Source: Chrysopilus asiliformis
Lineage: Eukaryota > Arthropoda > Insecta > Diptera > Rhagionidae
DNA: 64,000 nucleotides
Assembly: GCA_964034945.1 (NCBI GenBank)
Contig: OZ035961.1
Location: forward strand, 45,868,184-45,932,183
Direction: 5' to 3'
Shown piece by piece: positions 46,701-57,731 of this stretch. The position numbers and the translations under genes are program-made. Every line of letters starts with the position of its first letter. The first letter of the stretch is position 1. Below the pieces are notes generated by a model, which saw only the letters and a list, made by a program, of their open reading frames with translations, had not been told where the DNA came from and ran no database searches.

Positions 46701-49700
46701 TTTCGTTGATTCGGTGGTTTATTTACCGGCGTCATAAAATTTGTATATTTTCCTCATTAAGAGAAGTTCTAATAATTGTGTTCGAATTTTAAGTTGATAC
46801 CGAAATGTCAAAGGTTCTTGGATTGTTATCCTTCCGCCTTCCGAAGGAGATACGGCCGAAACATTACAGTCTCCTTCTGCATCCGAATCTTAAGGAGAAA
46901 ACATTTACGGGTCAAGTCAAAATTAGTCTGGATGTGCTAAAGCCAACTCTATTTATTCCTGTACATTCTAAGAAATTAAACGTTACCAACACGTTAGTAC
47001 AACGAATCCTTAAGAGCGGGGCCACAGAACCAGTTTCAATCGCCAGAACATTTGAGTATGAGCCACACGAGTATTGGGTCACGGAATTCGATGATGCGCT
47101 TCCAACAGGACAATATGAAATTGACCTGACATTCAACGGAAGTCTCGTAAATCGCATTGTCGGATTCTATCAAAGTTCCTACTTTGATTCTTTATCCAAC
47201 GAAACCAGGTTAGCTTCTATTATTCGTAATAAGTCGTTTCAAACATTTCTTTATGTATAGTCTTAAAATAATCGTCATACTATTTTTTTTAGGATGATTG
47301 CAACGTCGAAATTTGAGCCAACCTTCGCTCGTCAAGCATTCCCATGTTTCGACGAACCCAATATGAAAGCGAAATTCAAGGTGACTCTGGTAGTTCCAAA
47401 TGACAGTGGCTACCATGGCCTTTCAAACATGGATATAGATGTAAATATTCTTTTTTATCTTTTTAAGTGAACAGTAAATTAGTGTATTTAATTCTAGAAC
47501 ACGGAAAAAAGAGACCAAAATACCAAAGTCGTGTTTAAAGAAAGCGTTCCAATGAGCACGTATCTCGCTTGCTTCATAGTTTCAGATTTTGGATACCAGG
47601 AAACTCAGGTTAGCGTTGATGACGAAGGGAAATTTCTAACAATGAGAGTTTACGCAACCAAGGCTCAAATAGAAAAAGCTAAATACGCTCTTGATACTGG
47701 AGCGAAAATTATTAAATACTACATAGATTACTTCAAGATTCCATATCCACTTCCAAAATTAGGTAAATATACTTTTATTTCTATTTGGATTTATAGCTAT
47801 GACATACCAAGTTTATTGCATTTCCACATTTCTCGATTTAAAAAAAAAAACAAATTGATACAAAAGGTTTATATTTGCCCAACGAAATGAATACACATAA
47901 CAAAAGCTATAATTGCCAATCTGGCAATTATTGAAAACCCGTATGGTGATTTAAGTGAACAGCAAACAGTTGTATCAAAATTCCACTTTGAAGTCAAACT
48001 TTCCAATAAGATTTTTTTAAAACTTATTCCAATTGGATTTTGATGTATGGAACTTTAATGTAGAATCATATCCTAAACAACTTTTGTTCTTGCACTTTTT
48101 TGATAAGATGCACCGTTTTTGAGATATTCGCAAAAAACGTTTTCGTTCGTATGGGGGGTACCCCCCCTAATAGTCCATTTTTACCCATGAACGATCTTAG
48201 CCTCGCATTTGACGAAAAACGGACCTGTGCAAAATTTCAAGTCTGTAGCTCAATCCGTGCGCCCGCAATCCGCGCCACAGACAGACGGACGGACAGACAG
48301 ACGGACGGACAGACAGACGGACGGACATGCAAAAATTAATTATTTTAATTAATGACAAAAAACATATTAGTGTGAAATTTTTGCTCTGGGACAAAGTTAA
48401 CAAATTGCAATTTAAATCAAGCATGTGTAATTATACCCGTATGGTGAAACCAAAGGGTATACTAACTTTGCCTTACCGTTTGTAACGCCAAGACCCCGTC
48501 ATCACACACAAAAATGAATTACACCAGTGTGTTTAGAATGATAAAAATAATTAATTTCTGCATGTCCGTCTGTCCGTCCGTCTGTGGCGCGGATTGCGGG
48601 CGCACGGATTGAGCTACAGACTTGAAATTTTGCACAAATTCGTTTTTCGTAAAATGCAAGGCTAAGTTCGTCAATGGGTAAAAATGGACTATTAGGGGGG
48701 GTACCCCCCATACGAACGAAAACGATTTTTGCGAATATCTAAAAAACGGTGCATCTTATCAAAAAAGTGCAAGAACAAAAGTTGTTTAGGACATGATTCT
48801 ACATTAAAGTTCCATACATCAAAATCCAATTGGAACAAGTTTTAAAAAAATCTTATTGGAAAGTTTGACTTCAAAGTGGAATTTTGATACAACTGTTTGC
48901 TGTTCACTTAAATCACCATACGGGTTTTCAATAATTGCCAGATTGGCAATTATAGCTTTTGTTATGTTTTTATATTCCTTTAGTTTTGCATAAAAAAATC
49001 TTTGGTCCAGACAATCAAAATAATACATAAAAGAATTCGGACTCATGTCCCTAAATTTTATGGGTACAAAAATCAGACATCTCCAGGAGATGTTTGAATT
49101 TTGCGTCAAAAAATGTGAAACAACGTTTTCAGATATCTCCTTTTCTTTCATATATTTTTACACAGACCTCCAACAAGTATGGTGTTTGCTGCCAAATGTG
49201 CGTATTCGTTTATTCTTGCATTTGGCATCAAAACATACATTTTCTTGAAAAAATTTCTCGAAACTGGTGAGTCGTATTGAAAAATGAGTAAAATTTGTTA
49301 ATGATTTTACATAACCGTTTCATACATCAAAATCCAATCGCACTACTCCTTTTTCTCTCTCCTATACAAATATATTTGATCTCTGCCATCGTAAGGGTAT
49401 TTGACGATTGGCCCCTGGTAATTGCAGCTTTCTTTTGTTCAATAAATATTTTTTCAGATATGATCGCAATTCCGGATTTCGTCTCTGGCGCAATGGAACA
49501 CTGGGGTCTTGTAACTTATCGAGAGACGGCGCTTCTTTACGATTCGAAAATAAGTTCAACTGCAAATAAGCAACGTGTCGGTGAAGTGATTGCACACGAA
49601 TTGGCGCACATGTGGTTCGGAAATTTGGTGACAATGGATTGGTGGAATGATCTCTGGTTAAACGAAGGTTTCGCTAGTTATATTCAGTATAAAGGATTAC

Positions 49701-52700
49701 TTCACGCAGAACCAGATTGGGAATTGGTAAATATTTTGTTATTTCTATAGAATATGATTTTAACTCGATTGATTTATACAGATGGATCAGTTCCTGTTGA
49801 AAGATCTTCACGGTGTATTAAAATTAGATGCCACATTAGCATCACATCCCATAGTTCAAACAGTGGAAAGCCCAGATGAAATTACCGAACTTTTTGACAC
49901 AATCACATATAGTAAGGGCTCTTCAATAATTCGTATGTTAGAAAATTTCGTTACTGAGACGAAGTTTCAGAATGCTGTTACTAATTACTTGAATAAGTAT
50001 AAATATAAGAATGCTAAAACAAAAGATTTACTGAAGGAAATTGATGCCCTGGAACCAGGAGTAGATATCGAGTAAGTTCGTTGTTTATTAAAATATCGTG
50101 GCTATAACGGTATGAAACCGGCAGAAAAATTTAGTTGTTATTATATATCATTATAAAAACATCTTATGAGTTCCACCCGGTTTAGGTTCTCCGTTTTATT
50201 GTTTTAGTTGATATGTCGTTATAACAGTTTCCACTAGATATGGGTAACACAGCGCTGCGTTGCGCTATTGTGATGCTACCGTCTGCTGCGCTATGTGCGT
50301 TGATACCCATTTAGTAACGCACTAGCGTACATAACGTAAACCAAATGAACTAACTCAGCTCTCTGATTGGAACGCCCAAAATCATCTAAATGTCACCTTT
50401 AGTTGGAGCTCCAATCAGAGAATTGACTTAGTTAGTTTGGTTTGCGTTATGTGTGCTAGTGCGTTACGAAATGGGTATCAACGCACATAGCGCAAGACAC
50501 GGTCATAGTGCAGGCCACGGTATCAACGCAAAAACGCAACACAGCGCTGCGTTACCATGTCTTATGGATCGGTGCACGTAGTTGAAGAAAATCCCCTAAC
50601 AGCCTATAGTCGCTTGATTTTTATGCAAATGAATATAATTTATAGATAGAAGGTTGAATATGGACTAAAAAATACCAGTTGTAATCAACACAAAACTTTC
50701 CTCTGCAATATTTGGTTACGGAAAAAATATGTGAAAAATATTTTTTCAAATATCTTGAGAACGGTTGAAACTATGTAAAAACCGTTAAAGGAAAAAATGC
50801 AGGAAATTTTATCTTCTTAAAATTATAGACATTTTTCATAAAAGTGCATAGTTTTCGAAAAATTTTCAAAACTAATTTTTTTAGAAGAATTGTTAAAGAT
50901 ACGTAAAAACCGCCAATGCGAAAAATTTTATTTCCTTCAAATTGGGTTATGCGTTTCTTCATAAAAGCGCAAAATTTCTAGAAATTTTCAAAAAAACTGT
51001 TTTTTTTTTTTCAAAACAAAAATTGAGTGGGGGTACCCGTTATAGTTACCGTTACTTTTCCAAACGTTTATAGAAAATTATGATTTTCGTAACACTTATT
51101 TACAAAAATCTTGAAGTCGCTAGGTCTACGTCTTTTTGATTTTTAAATAAAAACGTAAAATGGACAGCCCGACAGACAGATCTACGGACATCCTGATAAT
51201 TTTGCTGAAAACGTATTTCGTATTGATCAGAAATTTTCTATCTGCCGCCGTTCTCGAGGTGGTCTCCGCCATGAATACAATACTTTTCCTCTATAAAAGA
51301 GGAAAGTAAAAAGGAAGGACCTACAAGACTTACATACGACCGAGAATTAAGTATAATTCGACTGATTGGAGACAAGTCTTTGACAGATTTATTACCATCT
51401 CTCGAGCATCGTCGCTCTGTGGGATACTCAGCATATTCTATAGATATTTCCGTGGGAAATGTTCCACCGAAATTTCCTAATTTATTCCTGCACTGTATGT
51501 TTTCCCTAGACCCTCTCGTGCAGCTGCAGGCGCGCACGACTTCTTCCTTCAGCCTCCCCGTTTTCATACACTAAAGTTTAGAAATTCCTTCATTCCGCGA
51601 ACAACAAGACTTTGGAATTATGTACCATTCGATGCGTTCCCTCCGGACTATAACCTGCAGAAGTTCAAGGAGAACATAAAGCGATATCTCTTTTCGTTCT
51701 TCCGACCATCCTTCGGCATTAAAGGGTCCTCCTCTAAGCTTTAACTGAAACTATAAAAAATAGAAAGGAAAGGTTAATTAAAGGTACGAGGTATGAGTTC
51801 AATGTTTTAAGACTTAACACATGGATCAATAAGTCCCGACACTAACAATGAAAACAACATTTTTTTTGCCAAATTTTTTTTTATTCATCAATATAATCAC
51901 CTTTTAGGGTGATACAATCGTTCCAACGCTTTTCCAATTTTTCAATACCATGTTTATAAAAAAAATTATCTTTCGCTTCAAAATAAGCTTCAGTTTCAGC
52001 GATGATCTCCTCATTTGAGCCAAATCTTTTTCCCTGGAGCATTTTTTTAAGATCAGCAAAGAGCCAGTAGTCACTGGGGGCTAAATCTGGCGAGTATGGG
52101 GGGTGGGGAAGCAGATGAAAGCCCAATTCGTTCAATTTTGCCATTGTTTTCATCGACTTGTGGCAGGGTGCATTGTCTTGGTGAAAAAGGATTTTTTTTC
52201 TCTGCATGTGCGGTCGTTTTTTTGCGATTTCCTCCTTCAAACGCACCAGCAAGTCAATATAATAATCACTGTTGATCGATTTACCTTTTTCGAGGTAGTC
52301 AATGAAAATCACGCCATGCGTATCCCAAAAAACTGACGCCATGACTTTGCCAGCTGACTGCTGCGTTTTCGGACGCTTCGGACGGCTTTCGCCAGCTGTG
52401 CGCCACTCAGATGACTGCCGCTTCGACTCTGGAGTGTAGTGATGTATCCATGTTTCGTTCATGGACACGTAACGACGCAAGAAATCTTTTTTATTGCGAG
52501 TAAATAGCGATAAACAGCTTTCTGAATCATCGACTCGTTGCTGTTTTTGTTCCATCGAAAGCAATCGCGGCACCCACTTGGAAAAAACCTTTTTCATGCT
52601 CAATTTTTCATGAAGGATAGTAAATGCACTTCCATATGATATCTGTGTTATCTCAGCAATCTCACGGAGCTTCACTTTACGATCTTTCATTATAATTTTT

Positions 52701-55025
52701 GTCACTTCACTCACATTTTCCGGTGTAACGGCTTCCACAGGTCTACCCGAGCGTTCCGCGTCATTTGTGTCGGTACGACCACGTTTAAACTCGGCAAACC
52801 ACCGACAAATCGTTGCTTTTGATGGACAAGAGTCCGGGTAACATTTTTCAATCCATTGTTTCGCTTGCACGGTGTTTTTACCCATTAAAAAACAATGTTT
52901 TATCAGAACACGAAACTCGGTTTTTTCCATTTTTTAAACAAACTACAAAACGACTTTACTCCAACCTCGATAACTCAGCTGTTTCTGGTCCGATCGACTT
53001 AAAATTTTGACACGTTTCAAGCAAAGGTTAGTACTCTAGAAAGACGTGGTTACTGGTTTACTACGAGCGTCATCTCTGGGTTAGTCTCGGGACTTATTGA
53101 TCCATGTGTTATAACGGAAAAATATACTACCAAACATATTTTTACCTTGAAGGTATACAGTATCACCAAACCACAGGATTTCGTAAAATATTTGAATTTC
53201 TAATCTAGTCAAAATATTTGTTTTAGACATTACAGTACAATGTTTTTAGTGGTGTTATATTTTTATCCGAAATTTCTTCAGATTCTTCAATTTTTGTAAA
53301 TTTGTTTCTTCTAAAAATATTTTTTATATATTTAAAATATTTCAGACACATAATGGCAACTTGGACGGAACAAATGGGCTTCCCTGTCTTGAATGTAGAA
53401 AGAAAATCTAGCACAGTTTTTAAAGTCACACAAAAACGATTTTTCGCCAATCCAGAGGATGCAAAAATAGATTACAAGGATTCTCCATATCAGTAAATAT
53501 TAAATTAATATTATTTTAATTTATTGTTAGAATAGACTTTTCCTATCAACGACGAAAATGTTTAATGTGAAATTAGTTGTTACTAATTCTGACATGAAAA
53601 ACTTTTTTGAAATAAATTTAAAATGCTAATCATTTTTCAGTTATAGATGGTTTATTCCTATCACTTATATCACAAATGACAACCTAGATGATGTGCAAAA
53701 AATATCTTTCGATAATAACGATAATGAGGGTAAGTGAGAACCTAAAAAATAATAATATTGTTTATCTAAAAATATAAAATTACTTGTATAGTGGAAATCA
53801 CGGTACCGGCAACAACCAAATGGATAAAAATAAACAAAGATCAAATAGGGTATTATCGTGTTAATTATGAAACAGAGATGTGGGAGGAGTTAACGACTGC
53901 ACTACGGCGGTCAAAGGTTACTTCAATTTGAAATTATTGCCATTAATGAGATTATTGAAATTTTGTTCTTTCCCAGGACTTATCTGTTTCAGATCGTGCA
54001 CATTTGTTGAATGATGTCTTTGCATTAGCCGACGCTGAGCAGTTAAAATACGACACGGCCCTTGACCTAACCAAATATTTAAGCAACGAAATTAAATATG
54101 TTCCTTGGTCAGTTGCTGCTTCCAAACTAAATTTCCTGAAAAATATGCTTTATTTCACTGAGGAATTGGCCTTATTGCAAAAATATGGTATTAGTATATT
54201 AAGCAGCGTTTATGCTGGTATTTCATGGGAACCAAGCATTAATCATGTTAATAAGTATAAAATCCGATATTTTTTTATGTTTTGATTATGTCAAATTATT
54301 TTTTATAGTCTTCTACGGACTACTGTCATAGATTTAGCATGTTCTATGGGCATGGAAGATTGTCTGCAAAAAGCAAAAATGAGATTTGATGAGTTTGTGA
54401 AGGACCCTACAGTTCGACCAGATCCAGATGTGAGGAGTATTGTTTATAATTATGGAATGGCGTCAGTGACTGATTTTGCTGACTGGGAGAAAGTTTGGAA
54501 TTTATTCCTGCAGGAACCTGATGCCAGCGAAAAATTAAAGCTAATGAGCGGATTAGCTGCAATTAAGGTTCCTTCGATTCTTCAAAAGTAATCCCGAAAA
54601 TGACTCACACATATGTCTTTTATAAAAGAACCTTGTCTAAGATGATTATTTTCAGATATGTTGAATTGGCATGGGATGAAAAGAATGTCCGTGGTCAAGA
54701 CTATTTCACTTGTATACAGAATATAGCAAGCAATCGAGTTGGGGAGCCAATCGTATGGGATTATGTCAGACAGCATTGGACGGATTTAGTAAAGCGCTTC
54801 GGATTGAATGAAAGATATCTTGGCAGAATGATACCATCAATTACGTCGCGATTTAACACAAAGATACGACTACAGGAAATGGAGGATTTCTTCAGTAGAT
54901 ATCCGGATGCCGGTGCTGGAGCTGCTGCTAGGAAACAGGCATTAGAGAATGTCAAAGCAAATATAAAATGGTTCGATGTAAATAAAGAAAATGTAACTAA
55001 ATGGTTGCATTCGAACAGTCAGTAA
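43752..55025 (+). CDS. Membrane M1 zinc aminopeptidase (aminopeptidase N/A type), 12 exons
   Basis: Exons: 43752-44142, 46794-47208, 47293-47440, 47498-47762, 49458-49726, 49782-50071, 53346-53492, 53641-53729, 53792-53916, 53977-54254, 54309-54587, 54656-55025; total 3066 nt, 1021 aa, every junction GT-AG and in frame. It removes N-terminal residues from peptides at the cell surface. A cytoplasmic tail ([17 protein letters not shown]) precedes a membrane anchor (residues about 38-64, [20 protein letters not shown]), a stalk, then the N-terminal domain ([33 protein letters not shown]). The active site shows GAMEH at 417-421 (family: GAMEN), HELAH at 453-457, the third zinc ligand Glu476 (NEGFASY) and catalytic Tyr539 (TITYSKGSS). 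The ERAP1-like helical domain runs from about 680 to the end. The exon 2 acceptor (46793) is inferred from phase; Met at 46805 could instead start a shorter form. Introns 1, 4 and 6 hold transposons. Exons 3-12 may also be used by module A. Confidence 0.88.
44646..44883. mobile_element. piggyBac-like MITE, 238 bp
   Basis: Inverted ends CACTAGATTGCCCAAG and mirror CTTGGGCAATCTAGTG with TTAA on both sides (44642-44645, 44884-44887). An inner pair AGTCATTTTGACTGCTT / AGTCATTTTAACTGCTT lies near each end. TTAA targeting is the signature of piggyBac-type elements. Lies in aminopeptidase intron 1. Confidence 0.8.
45192..45364. mobile_element. 173-bp foldback element, copy 1
   Basis: Nearly the whole element is palindromic: GGAGTGGTATTCCGTAACTT and GCGTTTGTTTCGA...AAAAAGTAGTATTCGCT mirror to the right end ACGGAATACCACTCC. 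Same length and structure as 60122-60294. A long plus-strand frame (45172-45762) passes through it and has no recognisable domain, so I do not call a gene. Confidence 0.75.
45365..46793. other. Rest of aminopeptidase intron 1; nothing further recognised
   Basis: AT-rich. TACAGTTCAGTGAAT occurs twice (about 45749 and 45963). No exon signal before the inferred acceptor at 46792-46793. Confidence 0.35.
47895..48345 (-). mobile_element. DINE-like repeat, family A copy 4 (5'-truncated)
   Basis: Outer edge has ACATAACAAAAGCTATAATT and the hairpin; the inner edge stops after the GTCC/GTCT core near 48345. It is the mirror of 48431-48970, with high similarity over about 430 bases. Lies in aminopeptidase intron 4 (47763-49457). 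Confidence 0.7.
48431..48970 (+). mobile_element. DINE-like repeat, family A copy 5 (complete)
   Basis: Runs TTATACCCGTATGGTGAAAC, GCCTTACCGTTTGTAACGCC, a GTCCGTCTGTCCGTCCG core, GGGCGCACGGATTGAGCTAC, to the hairpin AATTGCCAGATTGGCAATT and AGCTTTTGTTATG. Together with copy 4 it makes a head-to-head inverted pair about 1.07 kb long. Confidence 0.7.
50236..50562. mobile_element. Palindromic MITE in aminopeptidase intron 6
   Basis: Inverted ends with GGTAACACAGCGCTGCGTTG and mirror GCAACACAGCGCTGCGTTAC; inner blocks GAACTAACTCAG / GACTTAGTTAGTTTGG and CTCTGATTGGA / TCCAATCAGAG also pair. The end motif is itself self-complementary. GC-rich compared with flanks. Target duplication not resolved. 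Confidence 0.65.
50600..51310 (+). repeat. Family D dispersed repeat
   Basis: Contains CCCGTTATAGTTACCGTTAC, a GACAGCCCGACAGACAG-type core and the block shared with 1-130 (GGACATCCTGATAATTTTGC onward). No coding sequence. Confidence 0.55.
51319..51760 (+). pseudogene. 3' fragment of the Jockey/CR1-like non-LTR family, internally deleted
   Basis: Matches 11700-12222 but skips the part between AAGTATAATTCG and ACTGATTGGAGACAAG, about 70 bases. Residual coding includes [17 protein letters not shown]. Ends with the common tail and TATAAAAA. It ends 56 bases before the mariner element. Confidence 0.75.
51817..53109 (-). mobile_element. Full-length DD34D mariner element, 1293 bp
   Basis: Inverted ends of 30 bases starting ACACATGGATCAATAAGTCC, with one mismatch between them (CCGACACTAAC versus CCGAGACTAAC). 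TA duplications at 51815-51816 and 53110-53111. The ATAAGTCCC block resembles the ends of irritans-type mariners such as Himar. It lies in aminopeptidase intron 6, antisense to the gene, and encodes the transposase at 51881-52930. Confidence 0.92.
51881..52930 (-). CDS. mariner transposase, 349 aa, uninterrupted but with Asp158 replaced by Asn
   Basis: An unbroken frame of normal mariner length. N-terminal helix-turn-helix DNA-binding part ([40 protein letters not shown]) and the WVPRLL linker motif (119-124). In the DD34D catalytic domain the second Asp is Asp252 ([10 protein letters not shown]) and the third Asp287 ([13 protein letters not shown]), 34 residues apart. The first catalytic position, normally Asp in an MDETW-type motif, is Asn158 here ([14 protein letters not shown]; codon at 52459-52457). 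That residue binds the metal ion, so I infer a protein that may bind its ends but cannot cut. The complete frame and nearly identical ends suggest a recent insertion. A consensus of sibling copies would tell whether Asn is specific to this copy. Confidence 0.9.
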   Translation of the reverse strand: MEKTEFRVLIKHCFLMGKNTVQAKQWIEKCYPDSCPSKATICRWFAEFKRGRTDTNDAERSGRPVEAVTPENVSEVTKIIMKDRKVKLREIAEITQISYGSAFTILHEKLSMKKVFSKWVPRLLSMEQKQQRVDDSESCLSLFTRNKKDFLRRYVSMNETWIHHYTPESKRQSSEWRTAGESRPKRPKTQQSAGKVMASVFWDTHGVIFIDYLEKGKSINSDYYIDLLVRLKEEIAKKRPHMQRKKILFHQDNAPCHKSMKTMAKLNELGFHLLPHPPYSPDLAPSDYWLFADLKKMLQGKRFGSNEEIIAETEAYFEAKDNFFYKHGIEKLEKRWNDCITLKGDYIDE

Positions 55026-55577
55026 ATTCGTATTAAAGCGTATTTTTATATTGATTTTTTTGTTTTCCCTTTTTTTATTGTGTGATTTTTAAATAAAGAG
55101 GTTAAAGTCTTTTTTTTTCAAGGAAACTTCCATTTTAATGATTAACAGCTTTACGAAGACCTTGTTAAATTAATTTAAATCATTGTCAGAAGATAAATAG
55201 TAAATGTCGCAAGTCAATAAACAAGAACTTAACGCTTTACTGCATCAATTTTTATATTTGGCTAAAAGCACAAACAATATACAGATGACCAGCAGTCATA
55301 GAGGCACATGATACAATTTTCAACGATCAGCCGACAAAAGTTCTTGGGTAAGTGGCTGAGCGATGTGAAGTAAAGCTTTTGAGCGAATTGCATTCGTGAG
55401 CATAACATTCGTGAGTGAAAGGGAAATGTTCACAAAAATAAAGCACAAAATACTACGCGCTTTCCTGCCTTTCGCAAAAGCTTCTAGCGTTCTCTGGGCA
55501 GGAGAACTGAACTGAAGTGAAGCAAACAAGTTCAATATTTCAGAAATTAGGACAAATTTTAAAGCAGTCCATAAGTC
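55026..55577. other. 3' flank of the aminopeptidase gene
   Basis: AATAAA at 55092-55097, about 70 bases past the stop codon, is the probable poly(A) signal. The rest has no recognisable gene; the minus-strand frame at 55320-55673 shows no domain. Confidence 0.5.
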
Positions 55578-55935
55578 CGGTATTACACTTGGCTTATTTA
55601 AGCCGGCAACTTTTGGGTTTAATAAGCCAATGTGCTTACATTTGTGGCTTAAATAAGCCAATCCTGTTTGCATATGCTACACAAGTTTACATGTGTGTGT
55701 GTGTGGACTCAAACCATTGAAATTGCTGCTGCTCATATATTTCCCAAGATCTTTACCTGCTGACGGTCAGAACAAAAATGATTTCTGCCTACTACTTTTC
55801 CCAAACCTGTTCACACGCTTTGCATGTATGCAGATTGTCGATAAACCATGATTTCGAGTGGCAACTTTTCCCTCCGCAGTCGTTTCTCCCGAAAATCGGC
55901 TCAAGTAAGCCCGAAAGTTGCCGTGTGTAATACCG
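55578..55935. mobile_element. MITE with CGGTATTACAC ends, about 358 bp
   Basis: Inverted ends CGGTATTACAC and GTGTAATACCG; inner blocks GGCTTATTTAAGCCGGCAAC and CGGCTCAAGTAAGCCCGAAA pair imperfectly. Motif TTAAATAAGCC is repeated. A (GT)n stretch lies at 55685-55702. Superfamily not certain. Confidence 0.55.
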
Positions 55936-56161
55936 CGCTAAAGGGTAATTTCATTCTATCCAAATAATCAGATTTTCTGGAATTCGGATAGACAGGATAT
56001 AATTCATACAGTTATAAGCGGGGATAACAATTCCAGATCCGCGAGAACCTTTAAGGATATTGCTAAAAAAATTTTGAAGAATTTTCAAGCGAAAACGAAG
56101 TAATTTCAACTATTTTAAATAAAAAAATTTAGATAATTTTTCAATGTATAAAAAACATTTA

Positions 56162-56780
56162 CAGTACAATCGCGATTATATGTACTCGCGATTATATGAA
56201 CCTCGCGGTTATATGACTGCCCAAAAATTTGTATGAAGCCTCAATTATATGATCATTGCGAATCGAAAAAAAACCTCGATTATGTGATCATCGATATTAT
56301 TTCGAGTAAATAACTGGATTTTTTTTAAAGGAGGATGCAGTGAACTTTGAGCTTAATGCTTGGACAAATGATATTCCAGATCTCGTTGAAGATTTTAGTG
56401 TAGATGAAGACGATTGTCAGCAAAGTGAGGATGACGAAATTTTTACTTTGAAAAAAATTATCACCCAAACTGTGGCGATCAAAGCTCTCAATATTGCATT
56501 GGATTTGACTGTTGAGAACGACGTTGACTCAACAGAGATCGAAACGCTGCAAAGACTTAAAAAAAAGGCTGTTTTAACAAATATAAGCAGCATTAGACAA
56601 CAAAATTTATTAAAATACTCTAACAAAATATAAATTTTTGTGAGAAGATTAAAAAATACTTAACACTTTAACCTTTGTTTGTATTAAACGTAAGGAAACC
56701 TGAAAAAAAATAGAAAATTTGACCCTTGGTTATATGACCCACCCCAACATTAGTTAGATCATATAATCGAGATTGTACTG
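56162..56780 (+). mobile_element. pogo/Tigger-like element, 619 bp, with transposase C-terminal remnant
   Basis: Inverted ends CAGTACAATCGCGATTATAT and mirror ATATAATCGAGATTGTACTG, flanked by TA (56160-56161, 56781-56782). The plus strand from about 56340 to 56633 reads FELNAWTNDIPDLVEDFSVD, then acidic sequence, then LQRLKKKAVLTNISSIRQQN, like the acidic C-terminal tail of Tigger-type transposases. The catalytic domain is deleted. Motif CGATTATATGA recurs near the ends. Confidence 0.75.
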
Positions 56781-56884
56781 TATTAGCATATATACATGTA
56801 AGAATTATCTTAAAACAGTGAAAAAAATATAATCCAGGTATTTTCTTGTAATTTATGGACTCTATTTTTGAGTTTACAACATAC

Positions 56885-57731
56885 CAGGGATGGGAAACGT
56901 TATCGTAACGTAACGAAATAACGAAATGATTTTCGGGCTATTTCTTCATAATTACGTTATATCGTTATAGAAATTCAATTCCGTTACAATAACGAAAAAC
57001 GTAACGAAAAACGAAAAAAAATATTACGTTTTTTCGTTATTTATTAATTCGTTATTTATTAGTTTTGTTCAGTATTATATTTTTGTGAAATTTTCCACAA
57101 AAGTTCATCAAGTATAACCCCACAGTTTTTCGATAGATGTGAACGCTTAACTGGATGTAAAAAACTGATGGGAAACTGACGAGTACCGTAACAGTTGATG
57201 GAAAACTGATAGATGTGGCCCTTACATAAATCGGATTTTGTTTTGGCCCGATTCCCTCTATTTCTGGAGATACGATACAGGAAATCTTTCAAGCAACTTT
57301 GTTGGTATCGAAAATATTATCTTTTTAGTAACTCCAGAAGTTAGCGAAAGCTAACTCAGAATCAGCGTCGTCAAAATAGCCTAAAATTCTATATCTTTGA
57401 TATTGACCAAAATGGCGATTTTTAAATTTAGTAATCACTATTTTATTTTTTTTTGTTTTTATTTGTATTTTCTTTTTGCTAAGTTTTATTATTTTTTATA
57501 GAATTTATTTTTATGGAAACTGAACTGAATTACTCTGTGACAAACTATTATTAAAGTGCGTTTTTTTGTTTTCAGTTTCCATACAATGTGTAACGAAATA
57601 TAACGTTATAATGTAACGAAATGAAATTTTTTATCGTTACAAAACGAAATAACGTAACGAAATAAAAGTTCAATTTCGTTACGTAACGAAATGTATAACG
57701 TTACGATTTTTTATTTCGTTTCCCGTCCCTG
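56885..57731. mobile_element. Non-autonomous hAT element, 847 bp
   Basis: Ends CAGGGATGGGAAACG and CGTTTCCCGTCCCTG with a perfect 8-bp duplication CAACATAC (56877-56884, 57732-57739). Dense in CGTTACGTAACG-like palindromes next to both ends. The minus-strand frame at 57059-57292 has no domain. A truncated relative is at 59456-59610. Confidence 0.85.
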
